NCBI RefSeq assembly: GCF_014874095.1
Contig: NZ_JADBEB010000001.1
Coordinates: 6,014,001 to 6,078,000, forward strand
Direction: 5' to 3'
Origin: Plantactinospora soyae
GTDB lineage: Bacteria; Actinomycetota; Actinomycetes; Mycobacteriales; Micromonosporaceae
DNA: 64,000 bases
Shown here: positions 16,286-25,664 of the stretch, in pieces
Layout: every line of letters begins with the position of its first letter
How positions within the stretch are numbered: position 1 is the first letter of the stretch
The notes under the pieces: generated by a model
What the model was told of the DNA's origin: nothing
Databases searched by the model: none
Seen by the model: the letters and a program-made list of their open reading frames with translations, nothing else
Translations under genes and position numbers: made by a program

Positions 16286-16863
16286 CAGATCAGGGTGCTG
16301 CCGATGGTGGCGAAGGCTTCGTAGTGGTCGCCTTTACGGTCGTAGCGGCGGACCAGACGCCGGTAGCGCATCAGCCAAGGACAGGCACGATTCGACAATC
16401 CAGCGGTGACGGCCCAGGCGTTTGGAGGACTCGATGCCCTTGCGGGCGATCCTGACCGCGATCCCTCGCCGTCGGACCTCGGCGCGCAGGTCACGGGTGT
16501 CGTAAGCCTTGTCCGCGTGCAACTTGTCCGGTCGCCACCGACGGCGTCCGCTCGGTGTGCGGATCGCCGGTACGCAGTCAAGCATGGGAAGCAGTAGTTG
16601 GCTGTCGTGAACGTTCGCGGCGGTGACCATGACGGCCAGGGCAGACCGGCGCGGTCGACCCGCCTGCGTCACGTACGCGATCGCCGCCAGCACCGCCCGG
16701 TCATCCACCCGGCGACGGCCACCACCCTGCCGACGAACCGGCGCGGGCGGAATCAACGGCCGCGATCTCCCACAGACCGTCCGGCGCCCAGGTACGGACC
16801 ATCACCTCGTACACGAAGACAAATCCTGCCCCAGCCCAACGATCATCCAAACGAGACAGACCC
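16255..16863 (-). mobile_element. IS5-family insertion sequence remnant
   Basis: About 609 bp bounded by imperfect 17-bp inverted repeats: GGGCGCGTCTCATTTGG at 16255-16271, and GGGTCTGTCTCGTTTGG read on the minus strand at 16863-16847 (13 of 17 match). Inside, the minus strand encodes a broken DDE transposase. The N-terminal part (VLAAIAYVTQAG) is joined directly to a mid-domain segment, so roughly half the gene is deleted. It then continues through TAANVHDS, DKAYD and RIARKGIESS, and finally in another frame LMRYRRLVRRYDRKGDHYE to 16264. The element is non-functional. I see no clear target-site duplication. Confidence 0.75.
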
Positions 16864-16867
16864 TTAG

Positions 16868-17560
16868 TGACCCGGCCGTCTTCAATGTCACAAAGCGTAT
16901 TCATCACCGACTACGTGGCGTCGACCGCGGGGCGCTGCCGGACGAGGGCGAGCACGCGGGCCTGCTGGCATTCGCCCAGGAGAACGCTGATCGGCTGCTC
17001 GCGGTCGTCGCACCCGCTGACATCGAGGTGCTGCACGACCCGCAGACGGTCGCGATGATCCCGCGTCTGGTCGCCGCCGGCGTACCGGTGGCCTGGCGGT
17101 GCCACATCGGCACGTCGGCCGCCGATCAGACCAGCATCTTTACCGGAGACTGCCTGGCGCAGTTCTAGCGTCCCGAGGTAGTCCTCGTGTTCAGTGTGCC
17201 GGAGACCGTCCCGCCACACGCGACCGGCTACCGGACCGTCACGATCGCGCCCTCGATCGACCCCGCCGCGCCGAAATACCAGCCGCTGAGCGCCGCCGAC
17301 GTCGACGAGGTGCTCGCCGGCATCGGCCTGACCGGCGCCGCCACGGCGGCCGAGGGCGGTGCGTCGACCGCGTCCGTGGTCTCCGGGTCGGCGATCGGCA
17401 CCGATCCCGTCCTGCTCCTGGCCCCCCGGTGGGACCCGCTCAAGGACGTGACCGGCGTCCTGCGGGCGTACGCGGAGTCCAGCCTCATCGGTGCGGACCC
17501 GACTGCGCATCGTCTCCGGATTGGCCCCGGGATCATCGGCGATCTGCACCACGCGCGGGC
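16868..17560 (+). pseudogene. Remnant of trehalose synthase-type glycosyltransferase (GT4)
   Basis: Two collinear open segments resemble the middle of TreT-like trehalose glycosyltransferases. The first, to a stop at 17168, reads NVTKRIHHRLRGV, then EVLHDPQTVAMIPRLVAAGV and VAWRCHIG. The second, from about 17187 in another frame, reads VTIAPSIDPAAPKYQPL and LLLAPRWDPLKDVTGVLRAY. The N-terminal part is missing at the IS boundary and the C-terminus degenerates near 17560. It appears to have been destroyed by the IS insertion and later decay. Confidence 0.65.
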
Positions 17561-17696
17561 GCTCGGGAGCAGCCGTACCGGACCCGGAGGTCAGGCCCTC
17601 ATTTCGAGGCCACCAAGAGGGTTGTGGGGGCGAAATATCGGAGAACTTCCGGAGACAAGGAGCGTTGAAAAGACACAGCTGTACAGGTCGTCGACA

Positions 17697-17726
17697 TTGT
17701 CACTAGGGTGTTCGAACGGCTAGTCT
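17697..17726 (+). promoter_or_regulatory. Candidate promoter of the GH43 gene
   Basis: TTGTCA (17697-17702), an 18-bp spacer and TAGTCT (17721-17726), about 65 bp before the ATG. The AT-richer leader also holds CGAAACTTCCG at 17753-17763, which resembles an imperfect LacI-type operator half of xylan genes; this is weak evidence. Confidence 0.35.
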
Positions 17727-17790
17727 GGGCCGATCCGGCGATCAAACTTCGCCGAAACTTCCGACGAGGCTACCGTTACGGAGAACCGAA

Positions 17791-19446
17791 ATGACGACCG
17801 CAACAAAGAGTCCGGCAGTGGCCGGGCCCCACGGCGGCGAAGTGCCCGGCCGGCTGATCCGAAACCCGGTCCTTCCCGGCTTCAACCCCGACCCGTCGAT
17901 CTTGCGCGTCGGCACCGATTACTACATCGCCACGTCGACCTTCGAGTGGTACCCCGGCGTCCGGCTGCACCACTCGACCGACCTGGTGCGCTGGCGCCCG
18001 CTCGGTGGCGTCCTCACCGAGCGGCGGCTTCTCGACCTCACCGGAGCAGGTGACTCAAATGGCGTGTGGGCGCCCGATCTGTCCTATGTGGACGGCGAGT
18101 TTTATCTCGTGTACGCCGACGTGGCAAGCTTCGCCAGCGGGTACTGGGATCCGCAGAACTATCTGGTGACCGCCCCCGACCTTGCCGGGCCCTGGTCGGA
18201 TCCGGTGGTACTGCATGGGCGCGGGTTCGACCCGGCGCTGTTCCACGACGAGGACGGCACAACCTGGATGCTGTCGATGACCGCCGACTGGCGGCCGGGG
18301 CGTGATCGGTTCGCGGGTATTGAAGTCCAGCAGTACGACCGCGAGGCCCGTCGCCTCGTCGGCACCGAGCGGACAATTTTCTACGGAACCACGGTCGGCG
18401 TCACCGAGGCTCCGCATGTGTACCAGAAGGACGGCTGGTACTACCTGGTGACCGCGGAAGGCGGCACCTCCTGGACGCACCAGGTGACAGTGGCCCGCTC
18501 CCGTAGCCTGTTCGGGCCGTACGAGGTCCATCCGGGCGGCCCGATGCTCACCTCGGTCGGCCGTCCCGAGCTGGAGCTGCAGAAGGCCGGTCACGGCAGC
18601 CTCGTGTCGACGCCGGACGGGCGTTGGTACCTGGCGCACCTGACGGCCCGGCCGTACACCCCCCTCGGCCGGTGCGTGCTCGGCCGGGAGACCGCAATCC
18701 AGGCGGTGGAATGGCCGGAGGGGGAGTGGCCGCGCATCGAGGACGGGATACCGGCGGTGGTCGTACCCGTGCCGGGCGACGCTGAGCCGACAGAGGATCT
18801 GGTGGAGGAGCGGGACGACTTCACCGAGCCGGTGCTCGGCCCCGAGTGGTCGACGCTGCGCCGTCCCGCCACTGCGGACTGGGTGGATGTCACTTCGCGG
18901 CCCTCGTTCCTGCGGATTCACGGCGGCCAGTCGCCGGTCGGCCGGCGGAGTCCGAGCCTGGTCGCGCGTCGCGTGACCTCGAAGCAGTGCGAGCTGACCG
19001 CCCACATGCACTTCGAGCCGGCCAACTACCGCCAGCTCGCCGGCGTCACCGCCTACTACAACTCCCGCAACTGGCACTACGCCTACGTCACCGCCGACGA
19101 CGACGGCCAGCGGGTACTTGAGGTGATGTCGTCCGAGAACGGTCGGCGTGTTATGCACGACGCGTGCCGCGTCGATCTACCGGGCGCGGACGACATCACG
19201 CTGCGGGTCACCTTCGACGGTCCACGTGTCACGTTCGCCTGTCAGCTGGCCGGCGCGGCGCGCTGGGTCGACCTGCCGGCGGAGCTCGACGCCACCATCT
19301 TGTCCGACGAGTACGCCGCGACCCTCGTGGATGGTGAGCCTGAGGGCTGGGGCTTCACCGGCGCGTTCGTCGGCCTGTGGGTCCAGGACCTGGGCGCCGA
19401 GGGTGGATACGCGGACTTCGACTGGGCCTCGTACCGCCCCTGGTGA
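17791..19446 (+). CDS. Glycoside hydrolase family 43 beta-xylosidase / arabinofuranosidase
   Basis: A 551-residue intracellular enzyme, no signal peptide. The five-bladed propeller covers about residues 25-320 with the three catalytic acids visible: base Asp34 (NPDPS), modulator Asp147 (GFDPALFHDEDG) and general acid Glu206 (VTEAPHV). The C-terminal ~210 residues form the beta-sandwich (concanavalin-like) domain of the XynB-type GH43_11/12 branch. It should release xylose or arabinose from short xylo-oligosaccharides. It stands alone on the plus strand between decayed DNA and the P450 gene, so its regulator and transporter are elsewhere. Confidence 0.92.
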   Translation: MTTATKSPAVAGPHGGEVPGRLIRNPVLPGFNPDPSILRVGTDYYIATSTFEWYPGVRLHHSTDLVRWRPLGGVLTERRLLDLTGAGDSNGVWAPDLSYVDGEFYLVYADVASFASGYWDPQNYLVTAPDLAGPWSDPVVLHGRGFDPALFHDEDGTTWMLSMTADWRPGRDRFAGIEVQQYDREARRLVGTERTIFYGTTVGVTEAPHVYQKDGWYYLVTAEGGTSWTHQVTVARSRSLFGPYEVHPGGPMLTSVGRPELELQKAGHGSLVSTPDGRWYLAHLTARPYTPLGRCVLGRETAIQAVEWPEGEWPRIEDGIPAVVVPVPGDAEPTEDLVEERDDFTEPVLGPEWSTLRRPATADWVDVTSRPSFLRIHGGQSPVGRRSPSLVARRVTSKQCELTAHMHFEPANYRQLAGVTAYYNSRNWHYAYVTADDDGQRVLEVMSSENGRRVMHDACRVDLPGADDITLRVTFDGPRVTFACQLAGAARWVDLPAELDATILSDEYAATLVDGEPEGWGFTGAFVGLWVQDLGAEGGYADFDWASYRPW

Positions 19447-19832
19447 GCAGCCGCCGGCACGCGCGCAGCAGCCGCGCCTGCCCGCGCAACCGGGCGTGCC
19501 CGCCGTCCAGCGGTGCCACGCCCGGCTGCCGTTCCCCGGCCGATCGGCGGGGGTGCCGGTGACGTCGGAGCAGCGGCCCGGCCAGCGAGTCCGGTCGGGG
19601 TCGGCGCCGGCCGAAGCGAGCCGGCCGGATCGCGATCCTGCCGGTCCTGGACGCGGTGCGGTCGTGCAGCGCACGCCGGCCAGTGAGGCCGAGCTGGTGC
19701 TGAACTCTTGACTGCCGGCGAAAGCGATGATGATGATGATCGTTGCGCACTGCGGGGAGCCAGGAACTGAGAAGGGGTACGGCGCGTGGAAATATAGTCG
19801 ACGTCCGTCGATCGACTGAACGGGGAATCACC
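19447..19832. other. Intergenic region between GH43 and P450
   Basis: No supported gene. It contains a short GAT microsatellite (19726-19740) and an A/T-richer leader before the P450 gene with a weak inverted repeat (AGTCGA at 19796-19801, TCGACT at 19812-19817). The open frames here look like noise of GC-rich DNA. Confidence 0.4.
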
Positions 19833-21170
19833 GTGACGACACAGTTGTCCAAGGCCGCCGCCGTACCGGGTCCGGCCGGGCATCCGCTTCTCGGCATGCT
19901 GCCGGCGCTCCGCCACGACCTGCTGGGATCGATCCTGGACGGCTTCCACACGTACGGCGACGTGGTGGCTTACCACGTCGGACTGCCTCGGGGGCCACGC
20001 GCCGTCAGCGTCGACGTGGTGAACGTGCACCACCCCGACGGCATCCATCAGGTCCTTACCACGCCCCAGGTCTTCAGCCGCCGCGCGAGCGCGTACGAAA
20101 TCCTTCGGGAGTTCATCGGTGAGGGCCTGCTGACCAGCGACGGAGACCGTTGGCTGCAACAGCGGCGGACGCTGCAACCGCTGTTCACGCCGCGCCGGGT
20201 GGCCCGCTATACGGAGCTGATGGCCGACGAAGCTGCCCGTGTCGTCGACGACATGGCGGTCACCACGGGATCCGTCGTGGACCTGTACCAAGTCATGCAG
20301 CGCTACACGATGCGGGTGGTCGGCCGGGCACTGTTCGGCGACGACATCGACGAGGTCGTCCCCCGTCTGCAGGAGCTCATGCCCATTCTGGGCGACCTCG
20401 CGCTGGCGCGCGCCCTACAGGTTGTCAAGCTGCCGCTGAGCTGGCCGACTCCGCGGTCCCGCCGGATCACGCAGATACGCGCGACCCTGTACGAGATCAT
20501 CGACCGCATCATTGCCGCTCGCCAGCGAATGGGCGGCGAGGAAAACGAGGATATGCTCGGCCGGTTGTTCGCGGCCGAGGATCCGGAGACCGGGCAGGCG
20601 CTGTCCATGGAGGAGATCCGGGATCAGATGCTGGTGTTCCTGCTCGCCGGGCATGAGACAACCTCGGCCGGGCTGGCCTTCACCATGCACCTGCTGGGTC
20701 GGCATCCCGAGGTGCAGGAACGGGTCGCGGCCGGGATCGGCACGGGCGACGAAGAATTGGTGCGAGCTGCGGCCATGGAAGGCATGCGGCTGTACCCGCC
20801 CGTGTACAGCATGGAGCGGATGACCGAGTCTGACGTCGTCGTCTCCGGTTACCGAATTCCGGCCAATACCAAGGTGGTAGTTGCTCCCTGGGTCACGCAC
20901 CGGCATCCGGAATTCTGGCCCGACCCGGAGCGCTTCGAGCCCGACCGGTTCCTCGGGAAGCAGGAGCGGCCGCGCTACGCCTACTTTCCATTCGGTGGCG
21001 GGCCGCGCAGTTGCATCGGGGAACACTTCGCGCTGCTGGAGATGACCGTACTGCTGAGCGCGTTGCTCGCCCGTTACCGTGTCGACACACGCGACGAGCG
21101 GCTGGAGGTCGTACCGATGGTCACTCTGCGTCCGGCTGGCGCGGTCCGGGCCACGCTGACCGTCCGGTGA
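19833..21170 (+). CDS. Cytochrome P450
   Basis: A 445-residue soluble P450. GTG 19833 is chosen because GGGGAA lies just upstream and it places the proline-rich VPGPAGHPLLG at residues 11-21. The I-helix oxygen-binding motif is AGHETT (272-277), the K-helix ExxR is EGMRLYPP, and heme loop FGGGPRSCIG carries the Cys394 thiolate ligand. Sequence style (long-chain or terpenoid hydroxylase-like, GDRWLQQRR) suggests oxidation of a hydrophobic chain. It converges on the seven-gene lipid-type operon across a strong shared terminator and may tailor its product; that link is inference. Confidence 0.93.
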   Translation: MTTQLSKAAAVPGPAGHPLLGMLPALRHDLLGSILDGFHTYGDVVAYHVGLPRGPRAVSVDVVNVHHPDGIHQVLTTPQVFSRRASAYEILREFIGEGLLTSDGDRWLQQRRTLQPLFTPRRVARYTELMADEAARVVDDMAVTTGSVVDLYQVMQRYTMRVVGRALFGDDIDEVVPRLQELMPILGDLALARALQVVKLPLSWPTPRSRRITQIRATLYEIIDRIIAARQRMGGEENEDMLGRLFAAEDPETGQALSMEEIRDQMLVFLLAGHETTSAGLAFTMHLLGRHPEVQERVAAGIGTGDEELVRAAAMEGMRLYPPVYSMERMTESDVVVSGYRIPANTKVVVAPWVTHRHPEFWPDPERFEPDRFLGKQERPRYAYFPFGGGPRSCIGEHFALLEMTVLLSALLARYRVDTRDERLEVVPMVTLRPAGAVRATLTVR

Positions 21171-21175
21171 ACTGA

Positions 21176-21210
21176 TGCCCTGGCTGATCCGGACAGGATC
21201 AGCCAGGGCA
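21176..21210. terminator. Bidirectional terminator between P450 and acyltransferase genes
   Basis: A perfect 15-bp stem (TGCCCTGGCTGATCC paired with GGATCAGCCAGGGCA) with a GGACA loop, 5 bp after the P450 stop and 27 bp from the stop of the converging acyltransferase gene. Confidence 0.88.
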
Positions 21211-21237
21211 CCGGTTCGGCCCGGCGTCCGGCTGTCG

Positions 21238-22428
21238 CTACTTGACTCGCGTCCCGTCATCCGTCGCGACGGGCATCGGCTCAGTGGCAGGCGAAGCGGC
21301 AGCCACTGCGGCGGGCTGAGGGCCGGCGGCAGGTTTCCGGGATCTGGCGAACCGGCGCATCATCGGCCGTTCCACGCCGATGTGAAGCAACGATGCAAAG
21401 CCGAGCGTCGCCAGGTAGGCGCCGACCATCACGGCCAGCGCAGCGGCGACACCGAAGCCGCTCGGAGACATGTTCCCGGCACCGTACAAAACCAGGATGT
21501 GAATGAGGTAGAAGGCGAAGGACGTGTCGCCCAGCCAGCCGGCGACCCGCCCGCGCAGCGGTGAGCGGTGCCCCTCGACGTCCGCCCGGGCCGCGGCAGC
21601 CACCAGCAACGCGAGCGGGATGACCATCGCCGCGACCACCGAGTAGAGCAGCGGCACGACCTCGGAAACGCCGTAGAAGGCCAGCGTGACAAGTGCGGCG
21701 GCGGGCAGGCTCAGCCTGATCCACAGCCCCCGCATGACGAGCTGGGCGATGACGATCCCGAGGACGAAGTCCAGCATCCGGATCAACGGGAACTGTTGTA
21801 CGAACCAGAACTGCGGAAATGCCGCGTCCGCGTAGGTGTACGTCGGCTCGTCCGGAAGGAACGCCGTGGAGACGAGGGGTGCGACAAGCATCGCGGCGAC
21901 AATGCCACCCACGATCGACCAGAGCCAGGCAGCGGAGAGCCTTCGGACGCCGGCGAGCAGCCACGGGAACGATGCGTAGAAGAAGATCTCACAGCTCAGC
22001 GACCAGCTCGGCGGATTGACTCCGTTGAAGATGAACTCATCCGGAATCCAGCTCTGCACCAGCGTGACGTTCGCCAGCGTCGGCCACAGCGGCGCGCCCC
22101 CTCGTACCAGGACCAGAAGAACGATGAACACGGCACAGACGACCAGGTGGTTCGGCAGGATCCGGGCGGCCCGACGGCGCCAGAACCGGCGATTCGGCTC
22201 GTGGTCGGGAGCCGACCAGGTCAGGACGAAACCGCTGAGGATGAAGAAGAAGCCGAGCGCGGCAGATCCGGTACGGCTGAGAACGGCGTACCACCAGTCG
22301 TCAACGCGCTCGTCGGCGAAAAAGCCGAACAACGTCGTGTGGGAGAAGAAGACCGTGACCGCGGCGATCCCCCGCAAACCGTTAAGCGTCGGCAGCTGCC
22401 GGGCCATACGTCCCGCCTGCTGTGTCAT
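21238..22428 (-). CDS. Membrane acyltransferase (acyltransferase 3 / OafA family)
   Basis: A 396-residue integral membrane protein with about ten helices. It begins RQLPTLNGLRGIAAVTVFFSH, which holds the family arginine and catalytic His, and ends in an Ala/Pro-rich tail. Acyltransferase-3 proteins O-acylate sugars, macrolides and other lipid-linked acceptors at the membrane. The ATG overlaps the stop of the glycosyltransferase as ATGA, making it the last gene of the seven-gene operon. A role in acylating the sugar added by the neighbouring transferase is a reasonable inference. Confidence 0.9.
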   Translation of the reverse strand: MTQQAGRMARQLPTLNGLRGIAAVTVFFSHTTLFGFFADERVDDWWYAVLSRTGSAALGFFFILSGFVLTWSAPDHEPNRRFWRRRAARILPNHLVVCAVFIVLLVLVRGGAPLWPTLANVTLVQSWIPDEFIFNGVNPPSWSLSCEIFFYASFPWLLAGVRRLSAAWLWSIVGGIVAAMLVAPLVSTAFLPDEPTYTYADAAFPQFWFVQQFPLIRMLDFVLGIVIAQLVMRGLWIRLSLPAAALVTLAFYGVSEVVPLLYSVVAAMVIPLALLVAAAARADVEGHRSPLRGRVAGWLGDTSFAFYLIHILVLYGAGNMSPSGFGVAAALAVMVGAYLATLGFASLLHIGVERPMMRRFARSRKPAAGPQPAAVAAASPATEPMPVATDDGTRVK

Positions 22429-23741
22429 CGGCAGCCACCCTCCGTCGTTTCAGACATTTCCTGTCTGCGTACCGGCCGGCGCGTCCGGAACGCCTCCTCC
22501 GCGATGTCGGCCGCGCGCCGCACGCCGTCCAACTCCGCGATCCGGCGTTTGTAGTGCTGCGCCTTCACTCGGTAGGAAGGGTCGCCGCTCACCTTGTCGA
22601 TGGCCGCCCGCAGCCGCGCCGGAGTCACCTTGTGCACCGGGATGAACTCGCCCGCGCCGAGGTACTTGAGCCGGGCGGCCACGCCCGGCTGGTCGTTCCC
22701 CACGGGCAGCGCGACCATCGGCACGCCATGCGCAAGCGCTTCCAGTGCGGTGTTGATTCCGGCGTGCGTGATCACGAGAGACGCCCGCGCCAGCAGATCG
22801 AGCTGTGGCGCGTACCGGACCACGATCGGGTTTCCGGCAAGGCCCGTCGGCGGCTCGACGTCCGTGCTGCCGAGGGAGATGACCAGTTGTGCGTCGAGTC
22901 CCGCACAAGCCCTGGCGATCGCCTGGAATATGCGCGGGAGGCGGTTCTGGAGGGTACCCATCGACGCGTAGATCAACGGACGGTCGTCGAGCTGCTCCCA
23001 CGGGAATGACACCGGCTCGGTGCTGTCCTCGTCATGGAACGGCCCGGTGTAGTGGAACGAGTCCGGCAGGCGGGTGCGTGGGAAGTCGAAGAACGGCGGC
23101 TGCTGGGTGATCTGGGCAAGATCCGAGCCGTCGTTCACGCCGTTGACGGGCGGCAGGCCCCACGCGGCGCGACGTTCGTTGATCCGTTGCAGCACCGGCC
23201 GGATGACCCAGGCGATCACCTGGTCGCCCAGCATGTTGCGCACCCGCGCGAGCAGCGAAGGATGGTACGGCCACGCCGTCATGAACGGCGGCACACCGGG
23301 CTCGGTGTTCAGCGCGAGCGCGTTGCACACGTTCACGACCGGAATGTCGAGGTGTTCCGCGACGGAGTTGCCAGCGCCGTAGACCTGGTCCACCAGCAGC
23401 GCGTCCATGCCGTGCCTCTGCGCCAGGACCGGCAGATCCCGCAGGAGAACCTCGACCTCGCGCACGTACCCGCGGACTATGAAACGTATCGCGGCCAGGC
23501 CGGTCAGCCGGCCCTGCTCCTCGGAGAAGCGCGCAAGTGAGCCAACCGGAAACTCACGCTCGCCGATCGGTGCGAAGGCGAACCCGGCCGTGAACGACTT
23601 CGTTCCGGCGTCCGGCAGGGAAACCAGGGTGACCCGGTGGCCCCGCCGAAGTAGTTCTCTGCCGAGCGTGGCCATCGGGCTGAGTTGGCCGGTGTAGTCG
23701 GGAACCACGAGTCCGATGTGGAGCATGTTCGGGGCAGGCAC
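22425..23741 (-). CDS. MGT/CrtX-like glycosyltransferase (GT1)
   Basis: A 438-residue GT-B enzyme. The N-terminal acceptor domain begins MLHIGLVVPDYTGQLSPM. The C-terminal donor domain contains VITHAGINTALEALAHGVPM and VALPVGNDQPGVAARL, closely resembling zeaxanthin glucosyltransferase and macrolide glycosyltransferases. GTG 23741 is preferred since AGGGAG lies six bases upstream; an ATG at 23765 overlapping the lipid-kinase stop is the alternative. It presumably transfers a nucleotide-activated sugar to a hydroxyl on a hydrophobic aglycone. It is co-translated with the downstream acyltransferase. Confidence 0.9.
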   Translation of the reverse strand: MPAPNMLHIGLVVPDYTGQLSPMATLGRELLRRGHRVTLVSLPDAGTKSFTAGFAFAPIGEREFPVGSLARFSEEQGRLTGLAAIRFIVRGYVREVEVLLRDLPVLAQRHGMDALLVDQVYGAGNSVAEHLDIPVVNVCNALALNTEPGVPPFMTAWPYHPSLLARVRNMLGDQVIAWVIRPVLQRINERRAAWGLPPVNGVNDGSDLAQITQQPPFFDFPRTRLPDSFHYTGPFHDEDSTEPVSFPWEQLDDRPLIYASMGTLQNRLPRIFQAIARACAGLDAQLVISLGSTDVEPPTGLAGNPIVVRYAPQLDLLARASLVITHAGINTALEALAHGVPMVALPVGNDQPGVAARLKYLGAGEFIPVHKVTPARLRAAIDKVSGDPSYRVKAQHYKRRIAELDGVRRAADIAEEAFRTRRPVRRQEMSETTEGGCR

Positions 23742-23761
23742 GTGTCGCTCCCTTGCTGGGT

Positions 23762-24682
23762 TCATACCACCGTCATCAGGCACGACGGATGTATCGAAAA
23801 CTCGGCCGGGGTGTATCCGACGATCTCGCCGTCGACCTCTACCGGCAGCGGGCTGTCCGCGTCGACGCCCACGGTGCGGACCTCCTGTCGGTGGATCGCC
23901 GGATGTCCCGCAGCGGCACCGCGGAACACCTGCCACATCAGCCCGGCCACGCCGACGCGGCCGACACCCGCCACCCGCACCGCGTCCAGGTATCCTGCCC
24001 GTGGGGGCTGTGTGCGGCCGAAGGTCAGCCCACCGGCGAAGTACGGCACTTTGAGTACGGCGAGATTGGTGATGCTCTGGTTGGACGGTTCGCCGTCGAG
24101 TTCCAACCGCACCGCGACGGGCCGCCAGCGAGCCAGCGTCCGGATGCTCGACGCCATCTCGGCGAGTTGGAGGTTGAGCCGCTTGAGCACCCGGTTGGCC
24201 GGTGTCTTCTCGGTGAACCGCTGTCCGATCACGCTGATCAGCCCGACCGTACAGCTGACGAGGAAGTACCGGTGGTCCCGCGTGCCGTCGGGTCGGGTGA
24301 AGGTCACCGTACCGACGTCGGTCTCCCGGTCGCGGGTGCGGTCGAGCAGGCCACCGAGGTCGGTGACCGGCCGCAGGCCACGAGCGAAGTCGTTGCAGGT
24401 ACCAGCCGGCACGTACGCCAGCCGTACCTTTTCCCCGCCCCCCTCCAACACCCCGTTGGCAACCTCGGACAGCGTGCCGTCGCCACCGATCGCCACCACG
24501 GTGCCGTACCCGTCCTCGACTGCCTGGCGCCCGAGGGCGATGCCGTGCCCGGCATAGCGGGTGGACCAGCACTCCGCCTCGGGTAGTTCCGCGGCGATCC
24601 GCTGCACGATCGTGCCCCTGCGCTGGACTCCGGACGTGGGGTTGATGATGCAGACGACCGGGTCGTTCTCATCGGCTGCCAT
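23762..24682 (-). CDS. Diacylglycerol/sphingosine kinase-family lipid kinase
   Basis: A 306-residue DAGK_cat protein. CIINPTSG lies near the N-terminus, the nucleotide-binding GGDGT is at residues 66-70, PAGTCNDFARGL follows, and a C-terminal lobe ends PVEVDGEIVGYTPAEFSI. Enzymes of this family phosphorylate a primary alcohol on diacylglycerol, ceramide, long-chain bases or similar lipids. Its start lies 14 bp inside the upstream reductase gene, so the two are translationally coupled. In an operon headed by an alpha-oxoamine synthase, a long-chain-base-like alcohol is the attractive substrate, but this is untested. Confidence 0.9.
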   Translation of the reverse strand: MAADENDPVVCIINPTSGVQRRGTIVQRIAAELPEAECWSTRYAGHGIALGRQAVEDGYGTVVAIGGDGTLSEVANGVLEGGGEKVRLAYVPAGTCNDFARGLRPVTDLGGLLDRTRDRETDVGTVTFTRPDGTRDHRYFLVSCTVGLISVIGQRFTEKTPANRVLKRLNLQLAEMASSIRTLARWRPVAVRLELDGEPSNQSITNLAVLKVPYFAGGLTFGRTQPPRAGYLDAVRVAGVGRVGVAGLMWQVFRGAAAGHPAIHRQEVRTVGVDADSPLPVEVDGEIVGYTPAEFSIHPSCLMTVV

Positions 24683-25664
24683 GCGCCTGCTCCATTTCCA
24701 GTTCCACCATGGCGTGGCTCAGGGCCTCCGCGAAGCCGTACCGGGGTGAATAGCCGATCGACCGGATCCGGCCGACGTCGTACCGCATTCCCCCGGCGAC
24801 GGACCGAACCGCGTAGCGGGTGAGCAGCGGTCGGCCGGATCTGATGCCGATGCCGGCCATCCCGGCGAGTTCGGACAGGGCTCCCGCGGCCAGGGCCGCG
24901 CTGAAGGGGATCGAGGAGGTCGGCGGCCTTGCCCCGATCCGTTCGGCCACCGAGGCGAACAGTTGCCCCAGGGTCAGGCCGTACGAGTCACCGACGATGA
25001 ACCGGCCACCGGCGCAGCTGGGAGTGGTGCCGGCCAGCACGATCGCGTCGGCCAGGTTCGCGCTGTACGTCAACTCGATCGGGGGTACGCCGCGGTCGAA
25101 CTGGACGAGCTTGTTGGCGCGCAGCCCGCGCACGAGCTCGGGCAGGAAGTTGCGGTCGCCGGGGCCGAAGACCCAGGCGGGGTACACCACAGTGACATCA
25201 AGACCGTTCCCGTGGTACGACCACGCCAGGTCTTCGCCGGCGGCTTTCGACAGCGGGTATGGGTATCGCGGCACGCGCCGCGTCGACGCCTCGTCGATGA
25301 CCCTTCTGGCGTTGAAACCGAAGACGTCGACGGTGCTCAGATAGACGAATCGGGAGACGCCGCAGCGCCGCGCCTCGTCCAGCACCGCCCGGGTGCCGTC
25401 CCGGTTCACCTGCCAGATGCGAGGGCCAGGTCGCCAGTCGCTCAGATCGGCGGCCGCGTGCACCACGAGTTCGACGTCCGCGCAGGAGCCGCGCAGCGAC
25501 TCCGGGTCGGTCAGGTCACCGAGGTGCGCCGCGTACGTCGCGTGGTCCGGCGCGGGTGCCCGCACCAGCCCGCGTACCGACCAGCCCTCTTCCCGCAGGG
25601 CGGCGGCGACCGCGCGGCCGACGCAGCCGGTGACACCGGTCACCAGCGCGAGACCAGAACCCAT
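24669..25664 (-). CDS. NAD-dependent epimerase/dehydratase-family reductase
   Basis: A 331-residue extended SDR. The nucleotide motif GVTGCVG is at residues 10-16, YLSTVDVFG carries the catalytic Ser/Thr, and YPLSK is the YxxxK pair (Tyr135, Lys139). It resembles 3-beta-HSD/dihydroflavonol reductase-like members that reduce keto groups on hydrophobic substrates. The ATG at 25664 shares one base with the stop of the ThiL-like gene (TGATG). In this operon it could reduce the ketone made by the alpha-oxoamine synthase, analogous to ketosphinganine or ceramide reductases; that is inference. Confidence 0.88.
   Translation of the reverse strand: MGSGLALVTGVTGCVGRAVAAALREEGWSVRGLVRAPAPDHATYAAHLGDLTDPESLRGSCADVELVVHAAADLSDWRPGPRIWQVNRDGTRAVLDEARRCGVSRFVYLSTVDVFGFNARRVIDEASTRRVPRYPYPLSKAAGEDLAWSYHGNGLDVTVVYPAWVFGPGDRNFLPELVRGLRANKLVQFDRGVPPIELTYSANLADAIVLAGTTPSCAGGRFIVGDSYGLTLGQLFASVAERIGARPPTSSIPFSAALAAGALSELAGMAGIGIRSGRPLLTRYAVRSVAGGMRYDVGRIRSIGYSPRYGFAEALSHAMVELEMEQAHGSR

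Noticed and set aside
16255-16863. Intact IS with target-site duplication
   Set aside because: Flanking bases do not form a clear duplication and the transposase has a large deletion and frame changes.
19726-19740. GAT microsatellite upstream of the P450 gene
   Set aside because: Short simple repeat with no sign of regulatory function or frame control.
19796-19817. Inverted repeat AGTCGA...TCGACT before the P450 gene as an operator
   Set aside because: Arms are only six bases in GC-rich DNA and no regulator gene is adjacent.
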